Source: Sandaracinobacteroides sp039808025
GTDB taxonomy: Bacteria > Pseudomonadota > Alphaproteobacteria > Sphingomonadales > Sphingomonadaceae
Reading direction: 5' to 3'
DNA length: 64,000 bases
Assembly: GCA_039808025.1 (NCBI GenBank)
Contig: JBDHSK010000008.1
Span: forward strand, 1 to 64,000
Shown here: positions 35,697 through 44,269 of the stretch, piece after piece
Layout: every line of letters begins with the position of its first letter
How positions within the stretch are numbered: the first letter of the stretch is position 1
The notes under the pieces: generated by a model
Told to the model about the DNA's origin: nothing
The model's database searches: none
What the model saw: only the letters and a program-made list of their open reading frames with translations
Made by a program: the position numbers and the translations under genes

Positions 35697-36549
35697 GTCC
35701 ATCCCTTCACCCATCGACGGCGAACCCCGCCTGTTACCGGGTCTTTATATCGTCGCCTCCCCCATCGGCAACCTCGAGGACCTGTCGCTGCGCGCCAGCC
35801 GGTTCCTGCGGCAGGCCGACCTGATCGCTTGTGAGGACACCCGGGTAACAGCAAAGCTGCTGCGGGCAGCCGGCGCCACCACGCCCATGCTGGCCTACCA
35901 CGATCACAGCCCGCCCGAGGTCGAGACGCAACTGCTCGACCGCCTGCAGCGGGAAGCCATCGCCCTGGTGAGCGACGCCGGAACGCCGCTGATGTCGGAC
36001 CCCGGCCATCGGCTGGTGCGCGCCGCCCGCGAAGCCGGCATCCCCGTCACCGCCGCACCGGGGCCATGCGCGGCCATCACGGCCCTGTCGATTGCCGGGT
36101 TGCCCACCGACCGTTTCCTGTTCAGCGGGTTTCTGCCCGCCAAAGCCGCCGCCCGCGACAAGGCGATCGCGGCACTGGCCGGAGTACCGGCAACGCTGGT
36201 CTTTTATGAATCGCCAGCGCGGCTTGCGGCCACACTGGCAGCACTGACGAACCAGCTGGGCCCACGCCCGTCCGCCGTTGCCCGCGAACTCACCAAGCTG
36301 CACGAGGAGGTAATGAACGCCCCTCTTGATGTGCTGGCCGCCCATTATGCCCGACACCCGCCGCGCGGTGAAATCGTGGTTCTCGTTGGCCCGCCTCCCG
36401 CCGAGGTCGCAGCTGGCGACGTGCTCGACCAGTCGCTGCTGGTGGCGCTGAAAACCCTGCCGCCGGGCAAGGCCGCCGCCAGCGTTGCCGCGGCGCTGGG
36501 GTTGCCGCGCGGCGTGGTCTACCAGCGGGCACTGGAGCTGAAATCGTGA
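35695..36549 (+). CDS. rsmI: 16S rRNA (cytidine1402-2'-O)-methyltransferase
   Basis: A 284-residue SAM-dependent methyltransferase of the tetrapyrrole-methylase fold. LYIVASPIGNLEDLSLRA and ACEDTRVTAKLL are near the N-terminus, SDAGTPLMSDPG and GPCAAITALSIAGLPTDRFLF follow. It modifies C1402 in the 30S decoding centre. The ATG at 35695 fits the family start but has no clear ribosome-binding site, and shares CATG with the divergent lipoprotein gene. It overlaps yraN by 4 bp. Confidence 0.92.
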   Translation: MSIPSPIDGEPRLLPGLYIVASPIGNLEDLSLRASRFLRQADLIACEDTRVTAKLLRAAGATTPMLAYHDHSPPEVETQLLDRLQREAIALVSDAGTPLMSDPGHRLVRAAREAGIPVTAAPGPCAAITALSIAGLPTDRFLFSGFLPAKAAARDKAIAALAGVPATLVFYESPARLAATLAALTNQLGPRPSAVARELTKLHEEVMNAPLDVLAAHYARHPPRGEIVVLVGPPPAEVAAGDVLDQSLLVALKTLPPGKAAASVAAALGLPRGVVYQRALELKS

Positions 36550-36926
36550 CGGCTACCCCGTCTGTGCGGCGCGGCCGCAACCAGCGGCGGGACAGTGAAC
36601 GACAGGGCCGCCGCGCCGAGTCGCTTGCCTGCCTGTGGCTGATCGCCAAAGGCTGGCGCATCATCGGACGGCGCCGGCGCCTGGCGATGATCGAAGTCGA
36701 TATCATTGCCCGGCGCGGCGATACGCTGGCGATCGTCGAGGTGAAATACCGCCAGACCATCGACGCCGCCATCAAGGCGCTCGATGCCGGCGCCGCCCGC
36801 CGGCTGGCACGGGCAGCGCGACAGCTGGCCGCCGAGCAGCGCGCGCCATCCGCCCGCGTCGATCTCATCGCCCTTGCGCCACGAAGCTGGCCGCGCCATC
36901 TGGTGAATGTGGTGCGCGCTGATTGA
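36546..36926 (+). CDS. yraN: YraN/UPF0102 nuclease-fold protein
   Basis: A 126-residue protein with an N-terminal basic stretch and the UPF0102 core RQGRRAESLACLWL, then MIEVDIIARRGDTLAIVEVKYR. E-x-D and E-V-K make up the PD-(D/E)XK-like nuclease fold. Activity is not established. The GTG start overlaps the rsmI stop (GTGA), so the two are coupled, as in many proteobacteria. Confidence 0.9.
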   Translation: MTATPSVRRGRNQRRDSERQGRRAESLACLWLIAKGWRIIGRRRRLAMIEVDIIARRGDTLAIVEVKYRQTIDAAIKALDAGAARRLARAARQLAAEQRAPSARVDLIALAPRSWPRHLVNVVRAD

Positions 36927-36959
36927 CGCACCGCGCTGCATCATCCTAGAGCCTGCCTC

Positions 36960-37943
36960 ATGGTGTCGAACGCTCAATTGCCGCTCAGGGTCGCCGTGCA
37001 GATGGATGCGCTTGAGCATATCAACATCCGTGGCGACTCCACATTTGCGCTGATGCTGGGGGCGCAGAGCCGCGGCCACCAGCTGTGGCACTATCTGCCC
37101 GAACAGCTCGACTGGGTGGAAGGACGGGTGGTGGCGCTGGCCCGCCGTGTCGAGGTCCGCCGCCCCGCCAACGCCACCGATCCTTATTTCACCTGGCTGT
37201 CACCGCCCGCCCGCATCGATCTTGGAACCGAGATCGACGTGGTGCTGATGCGGCAGGACCCGCCGTTCGACATGGGCTATATTTCCGCCACGCACCTTCT
37301 GGAACAGGCGCAGGCCCAGGGGGTGACGGTAGTGAACGACCCGGCGGCCGTGCGCAACGCCCCGGAAAAGCTGTTCGTCCTCAACTTTGCCGACCTGATG
37401 CCCCCCACGCTCGTCACCCGCTCGCTCGACGCGGCTCTGGCGTTCCGCGAGCGTCACGGTGAAGTGGTGGTGAAACCCCTTTATGGCTTTGCCGGGTCGG
37501 CAGTCTTCCATCTGGGCCGCGACGACACCAACCTTGCCGCCCTTGCCGAACTGTTTGCCAGGGTGTGGCGCGAACCCTTCATGGTGCAGGCCTTCCTTCC
37601 CGATGTCAGCAAGGGCGACAAACGCATCGTCCTGATCGACGGCGAGCCGACCGGCGCCATCAACCGCCTGCCCAAGGCCGGCGAGATCCGCTCCAACCTC
37701 GCCGCCGGCGGCTCTGCCCACCAGACCGAACTGACCGCCGACGAACGCACCATCTGCGAACGGATCGGCCCCCACCTCAAACGGCAGGGGCTGCTGTTCG
37801 TCGGGATAGATGTGATCGCCGGGCGCCTCACCGAAATCAACGTCACCTCACCCACCGGCATCGTGGCCATCGACGCCTTCAACGGCACCGATACCCCGGC
37901 CATCTTCTGGTCGCGGGTGGAGGCGATACGGGCGCAGCGATGA
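36960..37943 (+). CDS. gshB: Glutathione synthetase
   Basis: A 327-residue ATP-grasp enzyme that adds glycine to gamma-glutamylcysteine. It begins RVAVQMDALEHINIRGDSTF, then RQDPPFDMGYISATHLLE, and VVVKPLYGFAGSAVFHL near 170 is the ATP-grasp loop; FVGIDVIAGRLTEINVTSPTG is near the C-terminus. It forms an ATGA junction with the dedA-like gene. gshA is not in the window. Confidence 0.95.
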   Translation: MVSNAQLPLRVAVQMDALEHINIRGDSTFALMLGAQSRGHQLWHYLPEQLDWVEGRVVALARRVEVRRPANATDPYFTWLSPPARIDLGTEIDVVLMRQDPPFDMGYISATHLLEQAQAQGVTVVNDPAAVRNAPEKLFVLNFADLMPPTLVTRSLDAALAFRERHGEVVVKPLYGFAGSAVFHLGRDDTNLAALAELFARVWREPFMVQAFLPDVSKGDKRIVLIDGEPTGAINRLPKAGEIRSNLAAGGSAHQTELTADERTICERIGPHLKRQGLLFVGIDVIAGRLTEINVTSPTGIVAIDAFNGTDTPAIFWSRVEAIRAQR

Positions 37944-38551
37944 ACGACATCATCGGGCAGTTTCTCGATGCCTGGGGCTATTGGGGCGTTGGCGTGCTCA
38001 TGTTCGTCGAGACCGTGTTTCCGCCCATCCCCTCGGAAGTGATCATGCCGCTGGCTGGCGTGCAGGCCGCCCAGAACGGCGGATCGCTGGCCGGGGTGAT
38101 CGTGGCCGGCACCATCGGCGCCATGCTTGGCAATATCCTGTGGTTCATCCTCGCCTGGAAACTGGGGCTCGACCGCTTCGAGCGTTTTCTCATCCGCTAC
38201 GGCCGGGTGCTGACCCTCGATGCCGCCGAGATCGAACGCGGCCGCAAGCTGTTCCACAAATATGGCGCCGCCTTCGTCGGGGTCGGGCGGGTGCTTCCCA
38301 CCATCCGCTCGCTGATCTCGGTGCCGGCGGGCCTCGTGCGCATGAACCCCCGGGCCTTCCTGTTCTTTTCGGCGGTCGGCTCGTTCATCTGGACCATGGC
38401 GCTGGCGGTTGCCGGCTATCTGCTGGGCAGCCGGTTCGATTCCATCGACCGGGTGCTCGGGCCGCTGTCAACGGCCGTGCTTGTGGTCTGCTTCGGGGTA
38501 TATCTGTATCGGATGCTGATGTGGAACCGCTGGAAGAAGAACCTGAACTGA
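37940..38551 (+). CDS. dedA: DedA/SNARE-associated (VTT) family membrane protein
   Basis: A 203-residue inner-membrane protein. ETVFPPIPSEVIMPLAG contains the acidic residues typical of DedA proteins, and GRVLPTIRSLISVPAGLVRM is the second motif with essential arginines. Four to five hydrophobic segments are seen. DedA proteins scramble or flip lipids such as undecaprenyl phosphate. It overlaps gshB by 4 bp. Confidence 0.9.
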   Translation: MNDIIGQFLDAWGYWGVGVLMFVETVFPPIPSEVIMPLAGVQAAQNGGSLAGVIVAGTIGAMLGNILWFILAWKLGLDRFERFLIRYGRVLTLDAAEIERGRKLFHKYGAAFVGVGRVLPTIRSLISVPAGLVRMNPRAFLFFSAVGSFIWTMALAVAGYLLGSRFDSIDRVLGPLSTAVLVVCFGVYLYRMLMWNRWKKNLN

Positions 38552-38641
38552 CAGCTGCTGCACAGCTGCTTTCACCCGCCATTCAAACTGGCACCGATAT
38601 GGCGTAGAGATGCAACGACTCGATCTGGAAGCCATTGCCTG

Positions 38642-39991
38642 ATGAAGCCGACCTCCCGCTCGATGCTGTGTGCCCTTGCCGGCGCCGTATCGCTGCTTTC
38701 GCTGCCGGCCACGGCCGCCCCTTCGAACAAGGCTGCCGCGGCCGATACCAAAGAGGGGTCGTGGAAAGACCTCGACACCCTGATGGACGTCTATCTGAAG
38801 GTGCGGCAGGCCTATGTCGACAAGGTCGACGACAAGAAGCTGGTGGAGGGTGCCATCAATGGCATGCTGGCAAGCCTCGACCCGCACAGCTCCTACCTCG
38901 ATTCCAGTGACAGCGAGAACATGCGCTCGCAGACTGAAGGCGAATATGGTGGCCTCGGGCTGACGGTGGTTTCGGAAGATGGCGCCGTCAAGGTCGTCTC
39001 ACCCACCGACGACACCCCGGCAGCGCGCGCCGGTATCCGCGCTGGCGATTATATCACCCACCTCGATGGCAACCTCATTTTCGGATCGACGCTCAATGAG
39101 GCCGTCGACAAGATGCGCGGTGCTCCGGGCACCTCGATCGAGCTGACGGTGGTGCGGCCCGGACAGCAGAAGCCGCTGACCTTCACGCTCACCCGTGAAA
39201 TCATCAAGATCCGCCCGGTGAAATGGGAAAGGAAAGGCAATGTCGGGGTCGTCCGCATTTCCTCTTTCAACCGCCAGACCGGGGAATTGGTGCGCGAAGC
39301 CATCACCACCCTCCTGAAGGACGACCCCGCCCTCACCGGATTCGTCGTCGATCTGCGCTCCAACCCCGGCGGACTGCTCGATCAGGCCATCGAGGTCTCG
39401 GATGCCTTCCTCGAACGTGGCGAGATCGTTTCGCAGCGGGGCCGCAACAAGACCGATATCGAACGCTATTACGCCCGGGGCGACGACCTGACCGGGGGGC
39501 GGCCGGTGGTGGTGCTGGTCGACGAAGGATCGGCCTCGGCGGCCGAGATCGTCGCCGGCGCCCTGCAGGATCAGCGGCGCGCCATCGTCGTCGGCCAGCG
39601 CACCTTCGGCAAGGGCTCGGTCCAGACTCTGATACCCCTGTCGGGCGACACCGGCCTCAGGCTCACCACGGCCCGCTATTACACCCCGTCGGGGAAATCG
39701 GTGCAGGAAGCCGGAATCGAACCCGACCTCGTCGTGCCGCAGCTCACCGACGCCAGCCGCCAGGATCGTCCACGGCTGCGCGAAGCCGATCTGCGCAACC
39801 ACCTGATCGCCGAAGCCAAGGCCGACGACAAGCTGATCGAGGACGACGGCAAGCCCGACCCGCGCTTCACCGCCACCGCCGACGAGCTGAAAAAGGCAGG
39901 AGTCAGCGATTTCCAGCTCGATTATGCGGTGAAGCTGATCGGACGCCTCGGCAGACAATCGGCAGCCATCCCTCAGGCGCAGAAGGGCTAG
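38642..39991 (+). CDS. ctpA: Carboxyl-terminal processing protease (S41)
   Basis: A 449-residue periplasmic protease with an N-terminal signal peptide. A PDZ domain (about 95-175, with GLGLTVVSEDGAVKVV) precedes the S41 protease domain. The catalytic Ser lies in DEGSASAAEIVAGAL and Lys in RTFGKGSVQT, the Ser/Lys dyad of the family. Such proteases trim lytic enzymes and damaged proteins at the cell envelope. The ATG at 38642 sits directly before the signal peptide. It lies 90 bp downstream of the dedA gene. Confidence 0.93.
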   Translation: MKPTSRSMLCALAGAVSLLSLPATAAPSNKAAAADTKEGSWKDLDTLMDVYLKVRQAYVDKVDDKKLVEGAINGMLASLDPHSSYLDSSDSENMRSQTEGEYGGLGLTVVSEDGAVKVVSPTDDTPAARAGIRAGDYITHLDGNLIFGSTLNEAVDKMRGAPGTSIELTVVRPGQQKPLTFTLTREIIKIRPVKWERKGNVGVVRISSFNRQTGELVREAITTLLKDDPALTGFVVDLRSNPGGLLDQAIEVSDAFLERGEIVSQRGRNKTDIERYYARGDDLTGGRPVVVLVDEGSASAAEIVAGALQDQRRAIVVGQRTFGKGSVQTLIPLSGDTGLRLTTARYYTPSGKSVQEAGIEPDLVVPQLTDASRQDRPRLREADLRNHLIAEAKADDKLIEDDGKPDPRFTATADELKKAGVSDFQLDYAVKLIGRLGRQSAAIPQAQKG

Positions 39992-39997
39992 CCGTCG

Positions 39998-40465
39998 GTG
40001 GAGGGGGCAACACCTGACAGCACCCGCAGCGCCTCATGGCTGCTGTTCGCGGTTTCCGGTTCGCTGCTGCTGGGGGCGCTCGGCTTTCAGCATCTGGGCG
40101 GGCTTGCCCCTTGCGAGATGTGCTACTGGCAGCGCTATGCCCATGTCGCGGTGGTGGCGATCGCGCTTCTGGCACTTCTGACCGGCAAGCGGGCGTTAAC
40201 GGCACTGGCGATCATCGCCATGGTGGTTGCTGCCGGGCTTGGCCTCTATCATGCCGGGGTAGAGCTGAAATGGTGGCAGGGACTGACGGCCTGCACGGCA
40301 CCGCCGGTTACCAGCGGCAACCTGTTCGAAGAGATGCTGGGCAAGCCACTGGTGCGCTGTGACGAGATCCCCTGGAGCCTGCTTGGCATCTCGATGGCTG
40401 GCTGGAACGCCATCATTTCGGGTCTCGCCGCTGTGGTGGCTTTGCGGCTATGGAAGAGAGCATGA
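39998..40465 (+). CDS. dsbB: DsbB-like disulfide bond protein
   Basis: A 155-residue four-helix inner-membrane protein that reoxidises DsbA and passes electrons to quinone. The first redox pair is CEMC at 39-42 in APCEMCYWQRYAH, the second pair is Cys99 and Cys121 in the periplasmic loop. The start is GTG, 6 bp after ctpA. The stop overlaps the coq7 start as ATGA. Making a ubiquinone synthesis enzyme next to a quinone-using protein is an apt pairing. No dsbA is present. Confidence 0.9.
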   Translation: MEGATPDSTRSASWLLFAVSGSLLLGALGFQHLGGLAPCEMCYWQRYAHVAVVAIALLALLTGKRALTALAIIAMVVAAGLGLYHAGVELKWWQGLTACTAPPVTSGNLFEEMLGKPLVRCDEIPWSLLGISMAGWNAIISGLAAVVALRLWKRA

Positions 40466-40977
40466 CCAGAGCCGACCCCGACTCGATGATCCGTGTCGAC
40501 CATGCCGGCGAATATGGCGCCGTGCGCATCTATGCCGGGCAACTGGCCGTGATGGGGCAGCGCAGCGCCATCTCGCCCGAGGTTGAGCGGATGGCGACAC
40601 AGGAACAGCGCCACCTCGAACGCTTCGAGCAACTGGTACAGCAACGGCGGGTGCGGCCCACCCTGCTGATGCCCTTGTGGAAGCGCGCCGGCTATCTGCT
40701 GGGCGCGGCCTCGGCACTGGCAGGCCCCAGGGCGGCCATGGCAGTGACCGCCGCCATCGAAACCGAGATCGACCGTCATTATCAGGCGCAGCGCCAGGCA
40801 CTGGGCGAGGGCGACCCCGAATTGGCGCAAACCATCGCCACCTTTCAATCCGAAGAGCAGGAGCATCGGGCTCTGGCCATCGACCATGGCGCCCATGAGG
40901 CGCCTGGGTGGCCGCTGCTGTCGGCGATGGTGCGGGCCGGCTGCCGGGTGGCCATCCGTCTGTCCGAGCGCATCTGA
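40462..40977 (+). CDS. coq7: Demethoxyubiquinone hydroxylase Coq7/UbiF type
   Basis: A 171-residue di-iron hydroxylase for a late step of ubiquinone synthesis. The iron ligands are in EYGAVRIYAG (Glu), EQRHLE (E-x-x-H), and the second set including EEQEHR. The start is set at 40462 by the ATGA junction with dsbB; an earlier in-frame ATG exists at 40450. The length fits the short bacterial type. Confidence 0.93.
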   Translation: MTRADPDSMIRVDHAGEYGAVRIYAGQLAVMGQRSAISPEVERMATQEQRHLERFEQLVQQRRVRPTLLMPLWKRAGYLLGAASALAGPRAAMAVTAAIETEIDRHYQAQRQALGEGDPELAQTIATFQSEEQEHRALAIDHGAHEAPGWPLLSAMVRAGCRVAIRLSERI

Positions 40978-40997
40978 CATGGCGCACCCCTGAAACG

Positions 40998-41771
40998 ATG
41001 GCGGCCCCCAAGCTCGGACTTCTGGTCTCCAGCACGCCACAGGCCGAAGAGGCCGGCCGCGAGGTGCGGGCACAGACCAGATTCGTCGACCCGCGCGAGG
41101 CCGACGTGCTGGTGGCAATCGGCGGCGACGGTTTCATGCTGTCGATGCAGCACAGCCTGATGCGCGCCCGCCGGCAGAAGCCGGTGTTCGGAATGAATCG
41201 CGGAACCGTCGGCTTCCTGATGAACGACTATAGGCCCGAAGGGTTGCTGGAACGGGTGATGGCGGCAAAAAGCTTCCTGCTGAGTCCGCTGATGATGGAG
41301 GCCGAGCGAGCCAACGGCGAGATCGTCCGCTCTCCGGCGATCAACGAAGTGTCGCTGTTCCGCGAAACCCGGCAGGTGGCGCGCATCGAAATCGCCATCG
41401 ACGGCAAGGTGCGTTTGCCGGAACTGGCGTGTGACGGCGTTCTGGTGGCGACTCCGGCCGGCTCGACCGCCTATAACCTGTCAGCCCGCGGGCCGATTCT
41501 GCCGCTCGACTGCGACCTGCTGGCACTCACCGCGCTCAGCCCCTTCCGGCCGCGGCGCTGGCACGGCGCACTCGTCAACAACCGGTCCGTCATCGAGTTC
41601 CGGATCCTGGAATCGCAGCGGCGGCCGGTCAGTGCCGTTGCCGATCAGGTGGAGGTGCGCGATGTCCTCAATGTGCGGGTGCACACCTATCCGGCACACC
41701 GCTTCGCACTGCTTTTCGACCCCGACTATGCCCTCGACGAGCGGATGGTCGCCGAACAGTTCCAGGTCTGA
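40998..41771 (+). CDS. nadK: NAD kinase
   Basis: A 257-residue enzyme that phosphorylates NAD+ to NADP+. GGDGFML holds the signature GGDG (42-45), FGMNRGTVGFL and NEVSL with later VATPAGSTAYNLSARGPI match the NadK substrate-binding motifs. The ATG at 40998 is chosen because homology starts there; the open frame extends 30 codons upstream into the coq7 gene. It is 20 bp past coq7. Confidence 0.93.
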   Translation: MAAPKLGLLVSSTPQAEEAGREVRAQTRFVDPREADVLVAIGGDGFMLSMQHSLMRARRQKPVFGMNRGTVGFLMNDYRPEGLLERVMAAKSFLLSPLMMEAERANGEIVRSPAINEVSLFRETRQVARIEIAIDGKVRLPELACDGVLVATPAGSTAYNLSARGPILPLDCDLLALTALSPFRPRRWHGALVNNRSVIEFRILESQRRPVSAVADQVEVRDVLNVRVHTYPAHRFALLFDPDYALDERMVAEQFQV

Positions 41772-41780
41772 GGAGACTCC

Positions 41781-42704
41781 ATGCCATTCATCCGCGAAGA
41801 CGTGCGCGCCGCACTAGCCATGTTCAACCAGTCAACTGGGCCGAAGATGCAGGATTCCACGCCGGAAATCGCCCGCCAGATGACCGAATCGATGATCGAC
41901 GTGCTGGAACTGCCAGCACCGGCGCTACAACGCCGCACTGATCTCAATATCCCCGGCCCGGCGGGCGCGATCCCGGCCCGCCTCTATCAGGCCGGCACCC
42001 CGGACGGGCCCGCACCGCTCATCGTCTATTATCATGGTGGCGGCTGGGTGGTGGGAAGCCTTGCCACCCACGACAGCCTGTGTGCCGAAATCGCCCGGCT
42101 GACCGGGTGGACGGTGGTATCGGTCGCGTATCGCCTTGCCCCCGAGGCGCCCTTTCCCGCCGGTGTCGATGACGCCATTGCCGCCGCCCGCTGGCTGGCC
42201 ACCGCCAGCGATCTCGCCGGGCACCCGATCAGCGGCCTCGTCCTGGCTGGCGATTCGGCGGGTGGCAATCTGGCTGCCGTTGCGGCCCGGGCCCTCGCCA
42301 GCGAAGTGCCGCTGCTCGCACAATGGCTGCTCTATCCCGGCACCGACATGTTGGCAAAAGGCGGCTCAATCGACACTTTCGGCAAGGGCTATCTGCTTGA
42401 TACAGCCGGCATGAAATGGCTAATCGATCAGTATGATCCGGTGCGCGACGATCCGCGCGCCAGCCCGCTCAGGTCTGATGACTGGGAGGGACTGCCACCG
42501 GCCATGGTTTTCGCCTGCGGACTAGACCCGCTGCGCGATCAGGTGCGCGCCTATGCGGCGCGGCTGGTCGAAGCCGGGTGCCGGGTGATCTATCGCGAAG
42601 CTGACGGGCAGATCCACGGCTGCCTCAGCCTGCGCAAGGCCGTCCCGTCAGCACAGCAGGATCTGGTCGGGCTGGTGGCCGATCTGAAGGCGCTGCTGGC
42701 ATGA
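41781..42704 (+). CDS. Alpha/beta-hydrolase esterase, HSL family (family IV)
   Basis: A 307-residue hydrolase. YHGGGWVVGS gives the oxyanion-hole HGGGW, LAGDSAGGN has the Ser nucleophile in GDSAGG, and the Asp and His are likely in GLDPLRDQ and DGQIHGCLSL. The family acts on short-chain esters. AGGAG lies 5 nt upstream of the ATG. Four base pairs overlap rppH, so it sits in the same operon without an obvious functional link. Confidence 0.9.
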   Translation: MPFIREDVRAALAMFNQSTGPKMQDSTPEIARQMTESMIDVLELPAPALQRRTDLNIPGPAGAIPARLYQAGTPDGPAPLIVYYHGGGWVVGSLATHDSLCAEIARLTGWTVVSVAYRLAPEAPFPAGVDDAIAAARWLATASDLAGHPISGLVLAGDSAGGNLAAVAARALASEVPLLAQWLLYPGTDMLAKGGSIDTFGKGYLLDTAGMKWLIDQYDPVRDDPRASPLRSDDWEGLPPAMVFACGLDPLRDQVRAYAARLVEAGCRVIYREADGQIHGCLSLRKAVPSAQQDLVGLVADLKALLA

Positions 42705-43174
42705 GCGACCTGCCCTATCGCCCCGGTGTCGGGCTGATGCTGGCCAATGGCGCCGGCAAAGTGTTCGTCGGCCAGCGCATCGATTCGCGCGCCGAGGCCT
42801 GGCAGATGCCGCAAGGCGGGATCGACCCCGGCGAAGACCCGTGGACAGCAGCGCTGCGCGAGCTGGGCGAGGAGACTGGCGTTCTCCCTCACCTCGTTGA
42901 AAAAATTGCTGAAACCCCTGATTGGCTGTCCTACGACCTGCCGCCAGAACTGCAAGGCGGGCTGTGGAAAGGCCGCTATCGCGGCCAGCGGCAGAAATGG
43001 TACGCCCTGCGCTTCCTCGGCAGTGACAGCGATGTGAACATCGCCACCGCCCATGCCGAATTCCGCGCCTGGATGTGGGCCGACGTTGCAACGCTCGCCG
43101 ATCTCATCGTGCCGTTCAAACGGCCGCTTTATGCCGAGCTGATCCGTCAGTTCCAGCCGCTGATCAGGGGCTGA
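42701..43174 (+). CDS. rppH: RNA pyrophosphohydrolase
   Basis: A 157-residue Nudix enzyme that removes pyrophosphate from 5'-triphosphate mRNA and so starts decay. The Nudix box fits G-x5-E-x7-R-E-U-x-E-E-x-G in GGIDPGEDPW, then TAALRELGEETGV. YRPGVGLMLANG at the start and KWYALRFLG are RppH features. ATGA overlap with the esterase. The gene converges on thiG, 49 bp away. Confidence 0.93.
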   Translation: MSDLPYRPGVGLMLANGAGKVFVGQRIDSRAEAWQMPQGGIDPGEDPWTAALRELGEETGVLPHLVEKIAETPDWLSYDLPPELQGGLWKGRYRGQRQKWYALRFLGSDSDVNIATAHAEFRAWMWADVATLADLIVPFKRPLYAELIRQFQPLIRG

Positions 43175-43223
43175 ACCGCGCCGTCCGACGGCCGGCCGGA
43201 GCGCACCCATCTGACAGCGCCCG

Positions 43224-44207
43224 TCAGATCATTCCCGCCAGCGGGCTGGAAGGATCGGCATAGCGCCTGACCGGCATGCGCCCGGCCAGCCAGGCATCGC
43301 GCCCGGCAGCGACGGCTGAACGCATCGCCCGCGCCATGCGCACCGGGTCTTTCGCCTCGGCGATGGCCGTGTTCATCAGCACGCCATCGCACCCCAGTTC
43401 CATGGCCACGGCGGCATCGGAAGCCGTGCCCACCCCGGCATCGACCAGTACCGGCACCTTCGCCTGCTCGACGATCAGGCGGATGGCGATACGGTTCTGG
43501 ATACCAAGCCCCGAACCGATGGGGGCGCCCAGCGGCATGATGGCGGCAGCGCCCGCCTCCTCCAGCCGTTTCGCCACTACCGGGTCGTCGGTGGTGTAAA
43601 CCATCACGTCAAAGCCTTCCTTCACCAGTATCTCCGTGGCGCGGATGGTTTCGACAACATCGGGGTAAAGGGTGCGCGGATCAGCCAGCACTTCAAGCTT
43701 CACCAGCGACCAGCCGCCGGCCTCGCGGGCCAGCCGCAAGGTGCGCAGGGCATCGTCAGCGGTATAGCAGCCAGCGGTGTTGGGCAGGTAGGTATAGCGC
43801 TTGGGGTCGAGAAAGTCGGTGAGCAGCGGCTGCGAGCGATCGGTCAGGTTGACGCGGCGCACCGCCACCGTGATTATCTCGGCGCCCGAAGCCTCGGCCG
43901 CCGCGGCATTCAGGGCATAATCCTTGTATTTGCCAGTGCCGACGATCAGCCGCGACTGAAAGCGCCGTCCGGCCACTTCCCAGCTGTCGTCGTCAGACCC
44001 CGTGCCGCCCCCAACGAAATTGACGATCTCCAGCTTGTCGCCATGGTCAAGAACTTCCTTGTCCCAGCCGCTGCGCGGGGCGATCTCGAGATTCCTTTCG
44101 ACGGCGATGCGCCCGGGCGGCAGATCGAGGCCGGCGATCAGGCCGGCAATGGTGGTGCCGCGTGCCAGGGTGCGGCTTTCTCCGTTCAGCATGATGGTGA
44201 TTTCCAT
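43224..44207 (-). CDS. thiG: Fused sulfur carrier ThiS - thiazole synthase ThiG
   Basis: A 327-residue fusion. Residues 1-66 are a ThiS beta-grasp domain ending in a Gly-rich VGGGTG where a free ThiS would stop at its Gly-Gly terminus. A short linker and then ThiG follow. ThiG is a TIM barrel with the Schiff-base lysine near VGTGKYKDY and the phosphate-binding loop GVGTASDA. It makes the thiazole phosphate for thiamin. In a fusion, the carrier terminus is not free unless it is processed, which is curious. No TPP riboswitch is visible upstream; only 62 bp separate it from aroQ. Other thi genes are absent here. Confidence 0.9.
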   Translation of the reverse strand: MEITIMLNGESRTLARGTTIAGLIAGLDLPPGRIAVERNLEIAPRSGWDKEVLDHGDKLEIVNFVGGGTGSDDDSWEVAGRRFQSRLIVGTGKYKDYALNAAAAEASGAEIITVAVRRVNLTDRSQPLLTDFLDPKRYTYLPNTAGCYTADDALRTLRLAREAGGWSLVKLEVLADPRTLYPDVVETIRATEILVKEGFDVMVYTTDDPVVAKRLEEAGAAAIMPLGAPIGSGLGIQNRIAIRLIVEQAKVPVLVDAGVGTASDAAVAMELGCDGVLMNTAIAEAKDPVRMARAMRSAVAAGRDAWLAGRMPVRRYADPSSPLAGMI

Positions 44208-44243
44208 ATCTCTGCCCTATAGCGGACGCCGCCGGCACTCAAG

Positions 44244-44267
44244 GACAGGATAGGCGACAGGATAGGC
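44244..44267 (+). repeat. 12-bp tandem duplication before aroQ
   Basis: GACAGGATAGGC occurs twice in a row, ending 2 bp before the aroQ ATG. Each copy contains AGGA-like sequence, so the aroQ start has two candidate ribosome-binding sites, one about 18 nt and one about 6 nt upstream. Confidence 0.85.
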
Positions 44268-44269
44268 GC

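Noticed and set aside
44208..44269. TPP riboswitch for thiG
   Set aside because: Only 62 bp separate thiG and aroQ, too short for the aptamer, and the CTGAGA core is absent.
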